Under the pieces are notes generated by a model that worked only from the letters and a program-made list of their open reading frames with translations, ran no database searches and was not told the origin of the DNA. Below, piece by piece: positions 61,968 through 64,000 of a stretch of 64,000 bases of DNA (its first letter is position 1; every line of letters starts with the position of its first letter). A program made the translations under genes and the position numbers. The DNA lies in assembly GCA_026417735.1 (NCBI GenBank), contig JAOACR010000017.1:62001-126000 (forward strand). Direction: 5' to 3'. The stretch is from Kiritimatiellia bacterium (GTDB taxonomy: Bacteria > Verrucomicrobiota > Kiritimatiellia > PWTM01).

Positions 61968-64000
61968 TCACTGGATGAACAGCATCTCCTGGTAGCTGGG
62001 CAGCGGCCACAGCTCATCCGCCACGATCGTTTCGAGCGCGTCCGCGAGCCGCCGCACCTCGGCGATCACGGGCAGCAGCTCCCGCCGCGCGTACTCCGCC
62101 GCGCGCAGCGCGGCACCACCCAGCGGCATGCGCTCGATCCGCACCCCGAGATCCGCCACCGCCGCCTGCAGCCCGCCCACCAGGTCGTCGGTCTCGTCCA
62201 AGATCGCGGTGCAGTGCGCGCGGCTCAGCCGGCTGAGCGCCTCCGACGTGCCCGCCAGCCGTCGCTGATACTCGAAGGCGGCAGGCAGAATCTGCGTGCG
62301 CGCGATGCGCCGCATCAGCCGCGCCTCGATCGCCACATCGTGCGCGTACCGCTCGAGGTGGATCTCAAACCGGCTCTCCAGCTCGCGCGGACTGAGCACC
62401 CGGTAGCGCGAGAACATGTCGACCACGTCGCGACGGCTGAACACCGGCAGCGCGTCCACCGCGGAGGGCAGGTCCGGAAGCCCGCGCCGCGCAGCCTCGC
62501 GCCGCCACTCTTCGGAGTAGTTGTCGCCATTGAACACGACGGCGTCGACCTCGCGCGCCACCTCGCGCAGCACCGACCGTACCGCCGCCCGGAACTGCGC
62601 CGCCGTCGCCCGAGGCATCGCCTCCAGCCGCGTTGCGATGAAATCGAGCGACTCGGCCACGATCGTATTCAGCACCGTCAGCGGCCCCGCAATGGATTGT
62701 GAGGCGCCGACCGCACGGAACTCGAACTTGTTGCCGGTGAACGCAAAGGGGCTGGTGCGGTTCCGATCGCCAGCGTCGCGCGGCAGCGCCGGCAGCATGT
62801 CCACACCGATGTCCAGCCGACCCGGCCGCCGCGTTCGCCGCACACCACCCGCGGCCAGCTGCCGGAGAATGTCGGTGAGCTGATCGCCGAGAAACACCGA
62901 GATGATCGCGGGCGGCGCCTCGTGTGCGCCGAGCCGGCAGTCGTTCGCGGCGCTCGCAACGGACGCGCGCAGCAGATCGCCGTGCCGGTGCACCGCGCGG
63001 ACGACCGCGGCAAGAAACACCAGAAACTGCGCATTGTCGTGCGGCGTTGCGCCCGGCTCGAGCAAGTTCACCTGCCCCGAGGCCAGCGACCAGTTCAGAT
63101 GCTTGCCGGATCCGTTGATGCCCGCGAACGGCTTCTCGTGCAGCAGGCACGCCATCCCGTGCCGTTGCGCGACCCGCTGCAGCTGCAGCATCACCAGGTA
63201 CTGGTGGTCGGTCGCAATGTTGGCCTCCTCATACACCGGCGCAATCTCATACTGCGCCGGCGCCACCTCGTTGTGGCGGGTCGTCACCGGCACCCCGAGC
63301 TTGTAGAGCTCGTGCTCGGTGTCAATCATGCACGCGAGCACCCGGTCCGGAATCGCGCCGAAGTACTGGTCCTGCAGCTCCTGCCCCTTCGGAGAGGGCG
63401 CCCCAAACAGTGTGCGGCCCGCCGAGAGCAGATCGGGACGCGCAAAATAGAAGTTGCGGTCAATCAGGAAATACTCCTGCTCCGCGCCGACGGTCGCAAC
63501 CACGCGGCGCGCGCCGGGCTGGCCGAACAACGCCAGAATCCGCCGCGCCTGCTCGTCCACCGCCTGCAGCGACCGCAGCAGCGGCGTCTTCTTGTCGAGC
63601 GCCTCGCCGGTCCAGGAGGAAAACACCGTCGGAATGCACAGCGTGGTGCCGTTCGGATGTTCAAGAATATAGGCCGGGCTCGACACGTCCCAGGTGGTAT
63701 AGCCGCGCGCCTCAAACGTCGCGCGCAAACCGCCGGACGGCAGGCTCGAGGCGTCCGACTCGCCGCGGATCAGTTGGCGGCCGGAGAACACCGACAGCGC
63801 GCCGCCCTGCCCATCGGGCTTCAGAAACGAGTCGTGCTTCTCCGCGGTGCGGCCAGTGAGCGGGTAGAACACGTGCGCGTAGTGGGTTGCGCCTCGTTCG
63901 ATCGCCCAGTCGCGCATCGCCACCGCAACCGCGTCCGCGAGCGCCGGATTCAGCCGCCGGCCGCCCTCGATCGTTTCGCGCAGCTCGCGATACACCGGCT
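61968..64000 (-). CDS. glnN: Type III glutamine synthetase (5' end outside window)
   Basis: 677 codons are visible and the N-terminus, about 40-50 residues by family length, lies beyond the window. The visible start [13 protein letters not shown] and [21 protein letters not shown] match the GlnN family. [11 protein letters not shown] and [16 protein letters not shown] provide metal and substrate ligands, and [22 protein letters not shown] is the ATP/glutamate region. Type III enzymes are hexamer-dimers of about 700-730 aa found in Bacteroidetes, cyanobacteria and PVC lineages. The gene assimilates ammonium into glutamine. The valine codon GTG at 63995 is internal, not a start. Confidence 0.93.
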   Translation of the reverse strand, partial: PVYRELRETIEGGRRLNPALADAVAVAMRDWAIERGATHYAHVFYPLTGRTAEKHDSFLKPDGQGGALSVFSGRQLIRGESDASSLPSGGLRATFEARGYTTWDVSSPAYILEHPNGTTLCIPTVFSSWTGEALDKKTPLLRSLQAVDEQARRILALFGQPGARRVVATVGAEQEYFLIDRNFYFARPDLLSAGRTLFGAPSPKGQELQDQYFGAIPDRVLACMIDTEHELYKLGVPVTTRHNEVAPAQYEIAPVYEEANIATDHQYLVMLQLQRVAQRHGMACLLHEKPFAGINGSGKHLNWSLASGQVNLLEPGATPHDNAQFLVFLAAVVRAVHRHGDLLRASVASAANDCRLGAHEAPPAIISVFLGDQLTDILRQLAAGGVRRTRRPGRLDIGVDMLPALPRDAGDRNRTSPFAFTGNKFEFRAVGASQSIAGPLTVLNTIVAESLDFIATRLEAMPRATAAQFRAAVRSVLREVAREVDAVVFNGDNYSEEWRREAARRGLPDLPSAVDALPVFSRRDVVDMFSRYRVLSPRELESRFEIHLERYAHDVAIEARLMRRIARTQILPAAFEYQRRLAGTSEALSRLSRAHCTAILDETDDLVGGLQAAVADLGVRIERMPLGGAALRAAEYARRELLPVIAEVRRLADALETIVADELWPLPSYQEMLFIQ

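Overview
The window is high-GC DNA with short intergenic gaps, many 4-base ATGA/GTGA gene overlaps and no RNA genes or mobile elements that I can see. The gene content points to a Gram-negative bacterium of the PVC superphylum, most likely Kiritimatiellota or a related Verrucomicrobiota lineage. The pointers are Tat-exported Gfo/Idh/MocA proteins, a formylglycine sulfatase, PQQ-type beta-propellers, a FAD oxidoreductase with sugar-binding-like ends, CxxCH-containing PD40 proteins, outer-membrane barrels, FloA, a type III glutamine synthetase, and TCCAA-N3-TTGGA palindromes in non-coding DNA. This assignment is inference from gene families; there is no rRNA to anchor it.

Layout. 1-4.7 kb (minus): an exported redox or sugar cluster (barrel protein, 2Fe-2S ferredoxin, FAD oxidoreductase, CxxCH/PD40 protein cut by the window edge). 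4.8-7.3 kb (plus): methyltransferase, PAP2 phosphatase and EF-hand protein, ended by a clear terminator. 7.3-11 kb (minus): gcvPA, Gfo/Idh/MocA and VanZ-like, all overlapping by 4 bases. 11-13.7 kb (minus): mtaB and a YdjY-like exported protein; queG runs divergently. 14.8-16.6 kb (minus): an NSS sodium symporter with its one-helix small subunit. 16.7-19.1 kb: a CsgG-like protein and a Tat-exported Gfo/Idh/MocA protein. 19.2-23.3 kb (minus): two SPFH/band-7 proteins followed by a two-lobed retropepsin. 23.4-32 kb (minus): a very large secreted glycoside-hydrolase-like protein and two beta-propeller proteins. 32.3-35.7 kb (plus): a MurQ/GCKR-like double-SIS protein and another Gfo/Idh/MocA protein.

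35.7-38.2 kb (minus): a TatD nuclease, a gene-poor stretch with palindromes, and an ornithine/lysine-type decarboxylase. 38.3-40.1 kb (plus): floA with a proline-rich membrane protein. 40.1-43.9 kb (minus): PD40 protein, SGNH hydrolase-like protein and sulfatase. 43.9-49.5 kb (plus): a UPF0104 membrane protein and two large GT39-like membrane proteins. 49.5-51.3 kb: an M23 peptidase and a small barrel protein. 51.3-54 kb (minus): thiD, manA and a TIGR02757 protein. 54.1-60 kb (plus): hemY, a radical SAM/SPASM protein, a PHP hydrolase, an alginate-export-like barrel and a lipoprotein-type Pcm. 60-64 kb (minus): a fused homocysteine methyltransferase/MetF and a type III glutamine synthetase cut by the window end.

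The best candidate for an undescribed system is the 19.2-23.3 kb operon. Two SPFH membrane proteins, each with three copies of an N-terminal beta repeat, are co-transcribed with an aspartic protease. Known SPFH-protease pairs use FtsH (a zinc AAA protease) or NfeD (serine-protease-like), so an aspartic protease partner would be new. A second genome-level signal is that several ATG codons lie 6-7 bases after a sigma70-type -10 box, which predicts leaderless mRNAs.
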